From the NCBI RefSeq assembly GCF_009696275.1, contig NZ_VUMI01000003.1:1-64000 (forward strand): a stretch of DNA of 64,000 nucleotides, written 5' to 3'. Below, piece after piece: positions 54,799-63,070 of the stretch. The position numbers were made by a program, and so were the translations under genes. Below the pieces are notes generated by a model. The model was not told the DNA's origin. It made no database searches and saw only the letters and a program-made list of their open reading frames with translations. The DNA is from Eisenbergiella porci (GTDB lineage: Bacteria; Bacillota; Clostridia; Lachnospirales; Lachnospiraceae). The first letter of the stretch is position 1; the number at the start of each line of letters is the position of its first letter.

Positions 54799-55024
54799 CC
54801 TCTTCCACCTCCTCTACTTCGATTCCGGAGGTAATATGTTTTCCCAGGGCCAGCCTGGTTCCCCTCACATAAATTATTAAGGAACCGTTTCTTTTACGGT
54901 TCAGAAGCTTTAATCTCGTTCCCTCGATTAAACCCAATGCCTGCAGTCTTCTGGAGATATCTTCTTCTATCTTCATATCTGCCACAAGATACCGGCCGCC
55001 TGTCTGCCCTTCATAGAGTGTCAT
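54785..55024 (-). CDS. feoA: Ferrous iron transport protein FeoA
   Basis: A 79-residue cytosolic SH3-like partner of FeoB. The family pattern LQALGLIEGTRLKLLNRKRNGSLIIYVRGTRLALGKH is clear. It is the first gene of the feoAB unit, and its stop overlaps the feoB start. The ATG at 55024 has a GGAAGGACGAAG ribosome site. Confidence 0.92.
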   Translation of the reverse strand: MTLYEGQTGGRYLVADMKIEEDISRRLQALGLIEGTRLKLLNRKRNGSLIIYVRGTRLALGKHITSGIEVEEVEEDAER

Positions 55025-55050
55025 GACTGCTTCGTCCTTCCTCTTTCAGT

Positions 55051-55100
55051 TGATAACCATTCTCAATTAGGATTATATTCTTATACTCACGGGTTGTCAA
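55051..55100 (-). promoter_or_regulatory. feoAB promoter with Fur box
   Basis: On the minus strand, -35 TTGACA (55095-55100), 17-bp spacer and -10 TATAAT (55072-55077). A Fur-type palindrome TGATAACCATTCTCA (55051-55065) begins a few bases downstream of the -10 and matches the 15-base 7-1-7 consensus at all but two positions. This implies repression by Fur in iron-rich conditions. Confidence 0.8.
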
Positions 55101-55214
55101 CTGTAAAAAAAATGGAGGGTTTTAATACCTCCCCGGCTGCAGGTTCTATGGGGAAGTGATTGGCCTTCGGCCTGTCCGGGAATTTTTTAAGCTGGGATTT
55201 TGGAGGCCGGAGTG

Positions 55215-55243
55215 TTGGCGTTTGGGGGTGGGCGTGGTATACT
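55215..55243 (+). promoter_or_regulatory. Candidate promoter of the 82-residue gene
   Basis: -35 TTGGCG (55215-55220), 17-bp spacer, -10 TATACT (55238-55243). Confidence 0.5.
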
Positions 55244-55282
55244 TGGTAATTGGATGCGGATGATGAAAGGATGGTGTGGTTT

Positions 55283-55531
55283 ATGATTTGTAAGGAAGAA
55301 ATTTCTTTTAATTTTATCCAGAAGGAGCCTTTGACGGGCAGTTATCAGGGGATGCGGTATTATCTGGTAAAAAGCGGGGATTGTATCAGGGCGGTTGTGT
55401 ATCCGGATAAGTTCTGTTTTGTGAAGACGCCTGAGGAGCAGAAGGTGATGAAGGAGTTTCCGAATGTGCCGGATTCTATGGACGAGCTTGTGAGGTGGCT
55501 GAATGAACAACATGAAAGCGGGCGATATTAA
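55283..55531 (+). CDS. Conserved-looking small protein, unknown function
   Basis: An 82-residue cytosolic protein I do not recognise by name. It is compact and mixed alpha/beta, beginning MICKEEISFNFIQKEP and containing YRYYL-like RYYLVKSGDCIRAVVYPDKF, then a helical C-terminus. The ATG at 55283 is preceded by AAAGGATGG; two earlier in-frame starts lack sites. It is followed by the cotJ operon after 66 bp, with separate control likely. Confidence 0.6.
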   Translation: MICKEEISFNFIQKEPLTGSYQGMRYYLVKSGDCIRAVVYPDKFCFVKTPEEQKVMKEFPNVPDSMDELVRWLNEQHESGRY

Positions 55532-55552
55532 GTAGCAAATATCTTTTCCCCT

Positions 55553-55560
55553 CATACTAT
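55553..55560 (+). promoter_or_regulatory. Possible sigma-E -10 element for cotJ
   Basis: CATACTAT resembles the sigma-E -10, as expected for mother-cell cotJ genes. The matching -35 is not well placed (nearest ATAT only 10 bp away), so this is weak. Confidence 0.3.
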
Positions 55561-55597
55561 AGTATTAAAAAAGTATGTAGTATATGAGAGGAGTTTT

Positions 55598-55771
55598 ATG
55601 CAGGAATTTAATAATAACTATGTCGAGAATATCGATGATTTTCCCATAGCTATGGCCTATGTCCCGTGGCAGCGTGAGCCTGTTATCTGCGAGGATCTGG
55701 AAGAAGGCTTCCGGTGCGGTACTATCTTTCCTGAATTGATCAAACCCTTTACAGGAAGGAGATGTATATAA
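55598..55771 (+). CDS. cotJA: Spore coat-associated protein CotJA
   Basis: A 57-residue protein matching CotJA, with the block PIAMAYVPWQ (about 16-25) and the ending GTIFPELIKPF (about 41-51). It is needed with CotJC for coat assembly in Bacillus. It starts with GAGAGGAG and its stop overlaps the CotJB start by one base. First gene of the cotJABC operon. Confidence 0.9.
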   Translation: MQEFNNNYVENIDDFPIAMAYVPWQREPVICEDLEEGFRCGTIFPELIKPFTGRRCI

Positions 55772-56052
55772 TGAACAATCAGAATTGTACTCCCTGTCAG
55801 AATGCGGAACAGGAACGCAGCCTGATGAATATCGGTATCGCAAGCTTCGTAGTGGTTGAACTTACCGAGTATCTGGATACCCATCCTCACGACAGGGAAG
55901 CTTTGAATTATTTTAATTATTATAACCGGATGCTGAATAAAATGTCCGCCGAATTCGCGGCTAAGTTTTATCCGTTGAACCTGGCAACCGCTGATTCTTT
56001 TAACAAGGAATGGAAATGGGGCATGGCGCCTCTTCCATGGGAAGGGGTGTGA
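55771..56052 (+). CDS. cotJB: Spore coat protein CotJB
   Basis: A 93-residue coat component with the family pattern LTEYLDTHPHDREALNYFNYYNRM (central) and a C-terminal EWKWGMAPLPWEG. The ATG at 55771 follows GGAAGGAGATG. It is transcribed with cotJA and cotJC. Confidence 0.92.
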   Translation: MNNQNCTPCQNAEQERSLMNIGIASFVVVELTEYLDTHPHDREALNYFNYYNRMLNKMSAEFAAKFYPLNLATADSFNKEWKWGMAPLPWEGV

Positions 56053-56059
56053 AGCATAG

Positions 56060-56665
56060 ATGTGGAATTATGAAAAACGACTTCAGTTTCCTATAAAAAT
56101 TACGGAGCCTAACGCCAAGCTGGCACAGTTCATTATTTCTCAGTATGGCGGGCCCGACGGCGAGCTGAGCGCATCCATGCGTTATCTTTCTCAGCGTTAT
56201 ACCATGCCTTATCGTGAAGTGGCCGGGCTGCTTACGGATATCGGCACCGAGGAGCTTGCGCATTTTGAAATGATAGGCGCTATCGTTTATCAGCTGACCA
56301 AGAATCTCTCCATGGAAGAAATTGAGAACTCTGGTTTTGGTCCTTATTATATCGATCATACCACCGCTCTGTGGCCGCAGGCTGCCGGAGGAATCCCTTT
56401 CAATGCCTGCGAATTCCAGTCCAAGGGTGATATTATTTCCGACCTGACTGAGGATCTGGCTGCCGAACAGAAGGCGCGTACCACTTATGACAACATACTG
56501 AGGACTGTCAGGGATCCTGAAGTAGCCGCCCCTATCCGCTTCCTGAGACAGCGTGAGGTTGTTCATTTCCAGAGATTCGGTGAAGCACTCCGTATCGTCC
56601 AGGAAAAACTCGACAGCAAAAACTTCTACGCATTCAATCCTGAATTCGATAGATGTAAAAAATAA
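56060..56665 (+). CDS. cotJC: Spore coat protein CotJC, manganese-catalase family
   Basis: CotJC is a coat protein with a Mn-catalase-like four-helix bundle and may protect the spore from peroxide. The 201-residue protein keeps candidate metal ligands in LLTDIGTEELAHFEMIG (about 57-73) and in DLTEDLAAEQKARTTYDN and REVVHFQRF (about 127-175). It is the last gene of the cotJ operon and is followed by a bidirectional terminator. Confidence 0.92.
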   Translation: MWNYEKRLQFPIKITEPNAKLAQFIISQYGGPDGELSASMRYLSQRYTMPYREVAGLLTDIGTEELAHFEMIGAIVYQLTKNLSMEEIENSGFGPYYIDHTTALWPQAAGGIPFNACEFQSKGDIISDLTEDLAAEQKARTTYDNILRTVRDPEVAAPIRFLRQREVVHFQRFGEALRIVQEKLDSKNFYAFNPEFDRCKK

Positions 56666-56726
56666 CCTTGCATATACAGATAGATGCAGCCAGTGACTCT
56701 GAACCTAATATTTTCCTCCTTCCAAA

Positions 56727-56752
56727 AAGACCCGGCTTCCCGCCGGGTCTTA
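56727..56752. terminator. Bidirectional terminator between cotJC and degV
   Basis: The stem AAGACCCGGC / GCCGGGTCTT with a 4-base loop has five T residues on the minus side and a T-rich stretch on the plus side, so it can end both convergent transcripts. Confidence 0.75.
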
Positions 56753-56830
56753 ATCGTTATTGCTGTCTTTTTCACAGTACTGCTCTTATTTTGCCTGCGG
56801 ATATGTCCGCCAGGGCACAGCAGCCGGTTT

Positions 56831-57700
56831 CTATCTGTAGTCTCCCAGGAAAAACAGCGCTATGGTTCCGGGGCCGGAATGGGCGCCGATGGTAGGGCCT
56901 ACATAATTAATAATGCAGCTTTCAATTCCAAACCGTTCCCTGACCAGGTCACGTACGTATTCCGCATCCTCCTGGGAATCGCCGTGGCTGATGAAAAAGC
57001 AGTCATTTTTGTCCCTGTAGCTGCCAATTCTCTGTTCCATCATATCCACCAGGCTGTGCAGGGATTTCTTCCTGCCGCGAACCTTGCCCACCGCTATGAG
57101 GTGGCCTTCGTTGTCCACATGGAGAAGGGGTTTGATGCTTGCCAGCGTGCCTACAATGGCTGTGGCCTTGCTTACTCTTCCGCCCCGGTGAAGGTTGAAT
57201 AAATCATCCACGGTAAATACGTGTACCAGATTAAGCTTGTGGCTTTCCACCCATTCTGCGGTTTCTTCCAGGCTCTTCCCCTGTTTCCTAAGCTCCACGG
57301 CCTTGTAAACCAGAAGCCCCTCTCCCAGGGAAGCGCACAGGGTATCCACTACGATAATTTTGCAGTCGTCCCTTTCCGCCATGATTTCCTGCGCCGCCAC
57401 ACAGGCGCTGTTATAGGTACCGCTCAGGCCGGAGGAAAAGGACATCACCAGGATTTCCCTGCTTTCCTCCAGGTAGCCTTCCAGATATTCTCTGGCGGAT
57501 TCCGGATTCACCTGGGAAGTAGTTGGCATCATGCCTCCCCGCATCTTATTATAAAAATCTTTGACATCCATTTCCTTGTCAATACCGTAAGATACGCCTT
57601 CCACAATATAAGGCAGCACCATTACGCCCAGCTGATTCTGTTCTATGTAGTCCTTCGGCAAATCTGCCGTACTGTCTGTAACAATTTTAAAACCGGCCAT
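56831..57700 (-). CDS. DegV family fatty acid-binding protein
   Basis: A 289-residue cytosolic protein of the DegV/FakB class, which binds fatty acids and hands them to a fatty acid kinase. The opening FKIVTDSTADLP and the block TSQVNPESAREYLE (about 66-80) are diagnostic, and SFSSGLSGTYNSA (about 91-103) lines the ligand site. The ATG at 57700 follows AGGAGGAAGAAG, which itself contains an earlier in-frame ATG. The partner kinase is not in the window. Confidence 0.92.
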   Translation of the reverse strand: MAGFKIVTDSTADLPKDYIEQNQLGVMVLPYIVEGVSYGIDKEMDVKDFYNKMRGGMMPTTSQVNPESAREYLEGYLEESREILVMSFSSGLSGTYNSACVAAQEIMAERDDCKIIVVDTLCASLGEGLLVYKAVELRKQGKSLEETAEWVESHKLNLVHVFTVDDLFNLHRGGRVSKATAIVGTLASIKPLLHVDNEGHLIAVGKVRGRKKSLHSLVDMMEQRIGSYRDKNDCFFISHGDSQEDAEYVRDLVRERFGIESCIINYVGPTIGAHSGPGTIALFFLGDYR

Positions 57701-57744
57701 CTTCTTCCTCCTCATATCCGATTGCGGATTAATACGCTCGTTTT

Positions 57745-57773
57745 ATTTTAGCACGGTTAGTCGCCGGAAACAA
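57745..57773 (-). promoter_or_regulatory. Promoter of the degV gene
   Basis: -35 TTGTTT (57768-57773), 17-bp spacer, -10 TAAAAT (57745-57750), minus strand. Confidence 0.6.
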
Positions 57774-57866
57774 GAAAATATATATGAATGTATTTATCTT
57801 TTTAGTAAATTCTGAACTTTTTTTTACGTAAGAACAAAAAAATACCTTTTTACGAACAGGAAAAAA

Positions 57867-57898
57867 GCAGGCCTCCAGATGTTCTCTTTCCGGCCTGC
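57867..57898 (-). terminator. Terminator of the spoVAF-like gene
   Basis: A 7-bp GC stem GCAGGCC / GGCCTGC is followed by a run of six T residues on the minus strand. Confidence 0.8.
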
Positions 57899-57913
57899 CC
57901 CATATCCGTATTT

Positions 57914-59353
57914 TTATTTTTTTTCTTTCCTCACCGGATCCAGAGCGCCCGGAAGGCGCAGGCGGAAAAGGCGTTTTGCCAGCTGCTTTGCATTAAAGGG
58001 AAAAAGCGGGTAGACATAGCTCTGATTGGACACTGTGCGGTTGGTAAACATAAAAAGGATGCAGAGTATAATTCCTCCCACATATCCCCAGATCCCGAAA
58101 ACAGCGGTGAGAATCAGGTTCAGGATACGCATGAATTTCAGCGCATAGCCCAGTTCATAGCTGGACTGCGTATAATTCGCTATCGCCACAAAGGCCATAT
58201 AAAGCATAACCTCAGAGTTGAACCAGCCGCTGTTGACGGAAAATTCACCCAGCACCAGGGCCGCCATGACACTCAGCGGGGTGCTGAGCATGTTGGGCGT
58301 ATTCACCGCGGCCAGCCGCAGGCCGTCAATCGCCAGCTCCAGTATCAAAAACTGCCAGATGAGGGGAATATTCACCGTATCCCTTACCATAATGAATTCA
58401 AAGCCCCTTGGTATCAAATACGGATTTTTCATCAGCAGCAGAAATGTGGGCGTCATCAGGTAGGTAAGCACTGCGATAATAAACCTGGATAATCTCAGAT
58501 AGGTTCCTGTGATAGGGGGAAAATAGTAGTCATCCGCTTCCTCCACCACGTCAAAAATAGATGTGGGCATGATCAGTACGGAGGGGGAATTGTCCACCAG
58601 GATGATAATATTTCCTTCCAGCACCTGGGCCGATGCGGTGTCGGGGCGCTCGGTGAATTTGAATTTCGGAAAGGGATTGTACCATTTCCTGTCATACAAG
58701 CACTCCGCAAGGCTTTCCTGGTTCATGGTCAGGGCGTCCACCTGAATGTGTTTAATCCGGTCACGTATTTTTTCCAGGAAGGCATGATCCACCCGGTTGT
58801 CCATGTAGCACAGGACAATATCTGTCTTGGAGCTTTTGCCGGCGTGCATCATTTCCATCACCAGCTCCGTGGAACGGATGCGGCGCCGGATAAGCGCGGT
58901 GTTGAAAACAATGGTTTCCACAAAGCCGTCCTTGGAGCCTCTGAGCACCTTATCCTTTTCCGGCTCCTCCACTCCCCTGGAGGGATAGGTCCTGGAGTCA
59001 ATGAGGATGCATTTGTCAAAGCCGTCCACAAACAGGGCGAACACGCCGGACATCAGGCTGTAGAGGATTTCCTCCCAGGAGTCCTTCAGATCCACCTCCA
59101 CATACGGTACAAAGCTTTTAGACATTTCATGGGCGTCCTTCGGCATATCTTCCGCAGTAATCCCCATAAACTGCTGCAGCAGCTTCTGCATCAGTTCATC
59201 CTTGCAGAAGCCGTCGATGAAGTAAATGCAGGCATTTTTTCCGCCCACATGGATTACCCTGTAAACCACGTCGAAATTCTGGTCAGCCTTCAGCTTTTTA
59301 TTCAGCCATGTCATATTTGACTCAAGGCCTGTCGCCATTTTTTCCTCAGACAT
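57914..59353 (-). CDS. GerA-family spore germination protein, SpoVAF-like
   Basis: A 479-residue protein of the GerA/SpoVAF family, part of the spore inner membrane germination machinery. It has a large N-terminal cytosolic region (about 1-290) and about four to five membrane helices toward the C-terminus, followed by a basic tail. The block VEEADDYYFPPITGTYLRLSRF and the later NTPNMLSTPLSVMAAL are typical. The ATG at 59353 has an AAGGAG that lies inside the dut terminator. No spoVA or gerB/gerC genes are adjacent, so it is a solitary copy; SpoVAF versus a GerXA paralogue is not resolved. Confidence 0.88.
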   Translation of the reverse strand: MSEEKMATGLESNMTWLNKKLKADQNFDVVYRVIHVGGKNACIYFIDGFCKDELMQKLLQQFMGITAEDMPKDAHEMSKSFVPYVEVDLKDSWEEILYSLMSGVFALFVDGFDKCILIDSRTYPSRGVEEPEKDKVLRGSKDGFVETIVFNTALIRRRIRSTELVMEMMHAGKSSKTDIVLCYMDNRVDHAFLEKIRDRIKHIQVDALTMNQESLAECLYDRKWYNPFPKFKFTERPDTASAQVLEGNIIILVDNSPSVLIMPTSIFDVVEEADDYYFPPITGTYLRLSRFIIAVLTYLMTPTFLLLMKNPYLIPRGFEFIMVRDTVNIPLIWQFLILELAIDGLRLAAVNTPNMLSTPLSVMAALVLGEFSVNSGWFNSEVMLYMAFVAIANYTQSSYELGYALKFMRILNLILTAVFGIWGYVGGIILCILFMFTNRTVSNQSYVYPLFPFNAKQLAKRLFRLRLPGALDPVRKEKK

Positions 59354-59361
59354 AAGCAAAA

Positions 59362-59406
59362 AACTCCTTTCCGGACATATAGATATAGTTTGTCCGGAAA
59401 GGAGTT
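59362..59406 (-). terminator. dut terminator carrying the spoVAF-like ribosome site
   Basis: A perfect 16-bp stem AACTCCTTTCCGGACA / TGTCCGGAAAGGAGTT with a 13-nt loop is followed by a T run on the minus strand. The 3' arm contains GGAAAGGAG, the ribosome site of the gene starting at 59353. Read-through mRNA would bury that site in the stem. Confidence 0.85.
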
Positions 59407-59409
59407 CCC

Positions 59410-59928
59410 TTATGCATTCTTAGTCGTGCTGCCAAAGCCGCCGTTTCTCACACCGTCCGCCTCGTCATCCTCAGTAATTCCGTATTCCAGGAAAATACCC
59501 TGCATAAAGCCCTCGCCTGCCTGAAGCTTCAGCGTCTTTCCCTCATTGGAATCATTGGTGATCTTAGCAAAAATATGGCCTTCGTTGTCGCTGTTAAAAT
59601 AATCGCTGTCAATAATGCCTACCGTATTATTCAGCTGCAGCCTGTATTTGAAGCCCAGCCCGCTTCTGGGATAAAGGTGCAGCACCCATTCCGGCTGCAT
59701 GGTTACCCGGATTCCCGTAGGAATCTTCACGGTTTCCCCAGGCTTCAGTTCTATCTGTATAGGCGTAAAAAAATCATATCCCGCGCTGCCTCCGGTCGCT
59801 CTTGCCGGAAGCTTCAGCGCATCATAAATCTGTGCAATCTGTTCCTGCCCGCATGCCGGAAAGGCATCCTTAAAATCAGCGGTGAACTGCTCCCTGCTCA
59901 CCTTCATAAATCTGGCTATTCTCCGCAT
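59410..59928 (-). CDS. dut: dUTP diphosphatase
   Basis: Splits dUTP to dUMP, keeping uracil out of DNA and feeding thymidylate synthesis. The 172-residue trimer-type protein has the conserved motifs ATGGSAGYDFF (about 45-55), PRSGLG (about 87-92), NNTVGIIDSDYF (about 99-110) and the C-terminal GGFGST (about 163-168). The roughly 40-residue N-terminal extension is longer than in classic Dut. The start ATG has GGAGTGACAGG and overlaps the nrdG stop by 13 bp. It belongs to the nrdD-nrdG-dut unit. Confidence 0.92.
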   Translation of the reverse strand: MRRIARFMKVSREQFTADFKDAFPACGQEQIAQIYDALKLPARATGGSAGYDFFTPIQIELKPGETVKIPTGIRVTMQPEWVLHLYPRSGLGFKYRLQLNNTVGIIDSDYFNSDNEGHIFAKITNDSNEGKTLKLQAGEGFMQGIFLEYGITEDDEADGVRNGGFGSTTKNA

Positions 59929-60470
59929 CCTGTCACTCCTTTCTGAAATACCCCGTCTTCCGGTGCATAATCCGGGCAGTGAAGAACGGGAACCGCCGGA
60001 TTTTCCTGTTTCAGGGAGGCCTGTACATCAATCACTCTCTGATTGGAGCTTCCCTTCCACATCAGCCGCACATCCTTTTTGGCAATTTCAAATTCCCCGT
60101 CCACGCAGACATCCACATATTTCATAATGGAATCCCTGTACAGATTCTCCCATACATCCCCGGTATAGAGCCATATGGTTTTATCGGGATATTTTTCCCT
60201 GATTTCCTTCATCAGCTGCCGCACATCTCCCTTATTGGCGGGATGCATGGGATCGCCGCCTGAAAAAGTAATTCCTGATATGTAGGATTTATCCAGCTGG
60301 CCAAAAATTTCTTCCTTTGCCGCTTTGTCAAATGCAAGCCCGCCCTCCGGATCCCAGGTGACAGGATTCTGGCATTCCGGGCAGCAGTGCTCGCAGCCTG
60401 CTACCCAGAGGACGACCCGCAGGCCGTCCCCGTTGAGCATATCCTCATGAGTAATGTTATGGTAACGCAT
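59916..60470 (-). CDS. nrdG: Anaerobic ribonucleotide reductase-activating protein
   Basis: The radical SAM activase that installs the glycyl radical on NrdD. The 184-residue protein has the CxxxCxxC cluster motif CEHCCPEC (about 26-33) and the SAM-binding FSGGDP block (about 70-75). I chose the ATG at 60470, one base after the nrdD stop, with its ribosome site inside the nrdD end; earlier in-frame codons lie within nrdD. It overlaps dut at its 3' end. Confidence 0.94.
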   Translation of the reverse strand: MRYHNITHEDMLNGDGLRVVLWVAGCEHCCPECQNPVTWDPEGGLAFDKAAKEEIFGQLDKSYISGITFSGGDPMHPANKGDVRQLMKEIREKYPDKTIWLYTGDVWENLYRDSIMKYVDVCVDGEFEIAKKDVRLMWKGSSNQRVIDVQASLKQENPAVPVLHCPDYAPEDGVFQKGVTGCGE

Positions 60471-60471
60471 G

Positions 60472-62664
60472 CTACATTGATTTCCTTTCCGCAATTTCAG
60501 CCATCTTGGCGTCATTCAGCCTGGTATCGCCGTGGACCCTGGAATAAGACAGATAGCCGTTCATCCGGTCGATTTTGGTTAGGTTCCGGCTGCCGCACTT
60601 GGGACAGATATCCATCTCCAGCTCCTGATGCCCGCAGTCGTCGCAGTAGGCAAGGGAAAGGTTCACGCCTTCATAGAAGCCCTTGTCCATTGCCCTGCGG
60701 ATGAGGGTTTTTACCGCCTCGATATTGTAATCGATGGGGTATTTTACATACTGGATCTTTCCGCCGTTGCACAGGTTCCAGAAACGGCCTTCCTTATCCT
60801 GCTTTTCAATGGGAGTGATATCCTCTGTTACATGGCAGTGGAAACTGTTGCTCACGTATTCCCTGTCAGATACCCCTTCGATAATGCCGTATTTATTGCG
60901 GAACTGCTTCACCTGCAGGCCGCACAGGTTTTCTGCCGGCGTACCGTAGATTGCATAGAGGTTGCCGTCCTCTTCTTTATACTCATTGATTTTGCTGTTG
61001 ATGTGCTCCATAACCTCCAGCGCGAACTGGCCGTCCTCCACAAGGGATTTGCCGTTATAGAGCATCTGCAGCTCATTCAGCGCCGTAATGCCGAAGGATG
61101 CCGTAGCCGACTTTAACAGCGGCTTGATCTTATCCGAAAGCTTCAGATTTCCGCCCAGGAAACCGCCCTCGCAGTAGGCGAGGGGATTGGTGGACGCACG
61201 CATTTCTCCCAGATAGGCATAGGTACGGATATGCAGCTGCCTGATCAGGTTCAGATAGTAATCCAGCACCTCATAAAAATCCTTGCTTTCCTGTCTTGCC
61301 TTGGCAAGGATCATGGGCAGATGGAGGGAAACCGCGCCGATATTGAAACGGCCCACAAACACAGGTTCGTCCTTTTCATCCGCAGGATGCATGCCGCCCC
61401 TGACATACCAGGGGGAAAGGAAGGCGCGGCAGCCCATGGGGGATACGATTTTGCCGTATTTTTTATACATGCTGGCCACATAGCCTTCTCCGGTCAGGCT
61501 GAGCCAGTCGGGATACATGGTTTTTGCGGAGCACCTTACCCCTTCCTCAAACACATCCTCCAGCGGTTTTCCGGGGCCATGCAGGTTTTCATCATAGAGG
61601 AAAACAATCTTGGGGAAGAGTACCGGCTTCCTGAAGCCATCCTTTCCCTGTCCCTCCCGGCGCACCTTCAGCATGGAAACGGTGGCAAGCTTCGCAAAAC
61701 GTCCGGTTCCCGTGCCTGCAGTCACTGTGATGAACGGATAATCCCCGCGGCTGCTGGCCACGGTGTTGAATTTATATTCCCAGCCCTGGAAACCCTGCTC
61801 CATTTCCTTGACCACATCTGCATAAGCCACTTCTTCCGCTTTTTCTTCCGGAACACCCAGCGCCAGATATTTTTTCATATCCCGGTCAAAGGATTTCTGC
61901 GCATAAGGCTCCAGTATCAGATCCACGCTGGGCACCGTGAAGCCGCCGTACTGCTGGCTGGCGGCGCTCAGGACAATATCGCCGATAACGTCAAAAGCCA
62001 CATCCAGGGTTTTCGGTTCGTTGTACCAGATATTTCCCATTTCAAAGCCGCCGGACAGGACGTTTTGTACATCGAACAGGCAGCAGTTCATGGTATCCCT
62101 TCTTGCGCTCATATCATGCACATAAATATAACCGTCCCTGCAGGCCTGGATTTCTTCCGTTGTCATAAAAAACTTCTGGTACAGCTCCTTGTTGAGCTGG
62201 TTGAAAATAAGGCTTCTCTTCGTGGAAACCAGGGCGGAATCCGTATTGGCGTTTTCCTTGTCGCCGATATACATGATGGACTGGCTCTTCTTGTACACAT
62301 CGTCCAGCATACGGACAAAATCCTGCTTATAATTCCGGTAGTCCCTGTAGCTTTTGGCCACGATGGGCTTAACCTCCTCCAGGGCGCTCTCCACAATATT
62401 GTGCATCACAGGAATGGGAATCTCACTGCATTCCAGCTCATCCACCTTTTCAATGACATAGCTGCAGATTCTTCTCTTTTCTTCATCCGTAAATTTGGTA
62501 AGGGCGCGGTAAGCGCTTTTTCCCACCGCATTTATCACCTTCTGCACATTGAAGGACTCCCTTGTCCCGTCCTTCTTTACCACCTTTACATCCAGCTTTG
62601 TCTGGTATTCTTTTCCGTAATCCTGCTCTTCATTCTCCATAAGCCCTTGTACCGTATTCTCCAT
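60472..62664 (-). CDS. nrdD: Anaerobic (class III) ribonucleoside-triphosphate reductase
   Basis: NrdD makes deoxynucleotides without oxygen using a glycyl radical. The 730-residue protein has an N-terminal ATP-cone (about 25-110, VVKKDGTRESFNVQKVINAV) for allosteric control, the large barrel, a zinc ribbon CDDCG...CPKCG (about 682-702), and the radical glycine in the NGYL motif near residue 710. The ATG has AGGAGAAGAA. It begins the nrdD-nrdG-dut unit behind two NrdR boxes. Confidence 0.95.
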   Translation of the reverse strand: MENTVQGLMENEEQDYGKEYQTKLDVKVVKKDGTRESFNVQKVINAVGKSAYRALTKFTDEEKRRICSYVIEKVDELECSEIPIPVMHNIVESALEEVKPIVAKSYRDYRNYKQDFVRMLDDVYKKSQSIMYIGDKENANTDSALVSTKRSLIFNQLNKELYQKFFMTTEEIQACRDGYIYVHDMSARRDTMNCCLFDVQNVLSGGFEMGNIWYNEPKTLDVAFDVIGDIVLSAASQQYGGFTVPSVDLILEPYAQKSFDRDMKKYLALGVPEEKAEEVAYADVVKEMEQGFQGWEYKFNTVASSRGDYPFITVTAGTGTGRFAKLATVSMLKVRREGQGKDGFRKPVLFPKIVFLYDENLHGPGKPLEDVFEEGVRCSAKTMYPDWLSLTGEGYVASMYKKYGKIVSPMGCRAFLSPWYVRGGMHPADEKDEPVFVGRFNIGAVSLHLPMILAKARQESKDFYEVLDYYLNLIRQLHIRTYAYLGEMRASTNPLAYCEGGFLGGNLKLSDKIKPLLKSATASFGITALNELQMLYNGKSLVEDGQFALEVMEHINSKINEYKEEDGNLYAIYGTPAENLCGLQVKQFRNKYGIIEGVSDREYVSNSFHCHVTEDITPIEKQDKEGRFWNLCNGGKIQYVKYPIDYNIEAVKTLIRRAMDKGFYEGVNLSLAYCDDCGHQELEMDICPKCGSRNLTKIDRMNGYLSYSRVHGDTRLNDAKMAEIAERKSM

Positions 62665-62882
62665 TTCTTCTCCTATCTGCTCCGTTGGGGCGCGTCTTTC
62701 CCGTTACTGTCAGCGCAAAAGCGGGAAAAAAATCCGGTTGCTGGAATGCGGTACGTGACGAGCACCGTACACGTTCTGCCTTTTCCCTCATCCGGTTTGC
62801 GGTATGCGTTGTCAGTTATGTAGTATAAAAGAATAGTTATGCAGCTGCTGTATTCCTTCAAACACCTTCAAATACTGCAAAA
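62665..62882. other. nrdD leader region
   Basis: Between the NrdR boxes and nrdD. It holds a small inverted pair (CGGTAC / GTACCG, about 62748-62770) and no gene that I can see. The promoter is expected near the NrdR boxes. Confidence 0.4.
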
Positions 62883-62929
62883 ATACTATATCCTGCCAAA
62901 TATACATTTCTTACCACTATATCTAGTGG
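62883..62929 (-). promoter_or_regulatory. Pair of NrdR boxes before nrdD
   Basis: The proximal 16-mer ATACTATATCCTGCCA (62883-62898) and the distal palindrome CCACTATATCTAGTGG (62914-62929) both contain the ACTATAT core of NrdR sites. The cores are 31 bp apart, three helical turns, as in known NrdR-regulated promoters. This implies control of nrdD-nrdG-dut by NrdR in response to nucleotide levels. Confidence 0.8.
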
Positions 62930-63070
62930 CAGATATCAGTATAAAGGAATCCGGCCTCTCTGTCAATGCCTGTCGGAGGATTTTCCGCTTTTCATTTTTC
63001 TTCCTGCAACAGCCCGGATAGCCAAACTGCTGCTTCTCCTTTCCCTGTCCCGATATCTGCCTTTCTCCTG

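Noticed and set aside
53221-54834. 537-residue plus-strand frame opposite feoB
   Set aside because: Antisense to the clear FeoB frame; low-complexity His-rich composition and no ribosome site.
55500-55597. Complete sigma-E promoter for the cotJ operon
   Set aside because: A CATACTAT -10-like element is present but no -35 at 13-15 bp; listed only as a low-confidence site.
61231-62823. 530-residue plus-strand reading frame opposite nrdD
   Set aside because: It is antisense to a well-identified gene and shows no family motifs; other long antisense frames (for example over feoB, tgt and ilvD) were rejected for the same reason.
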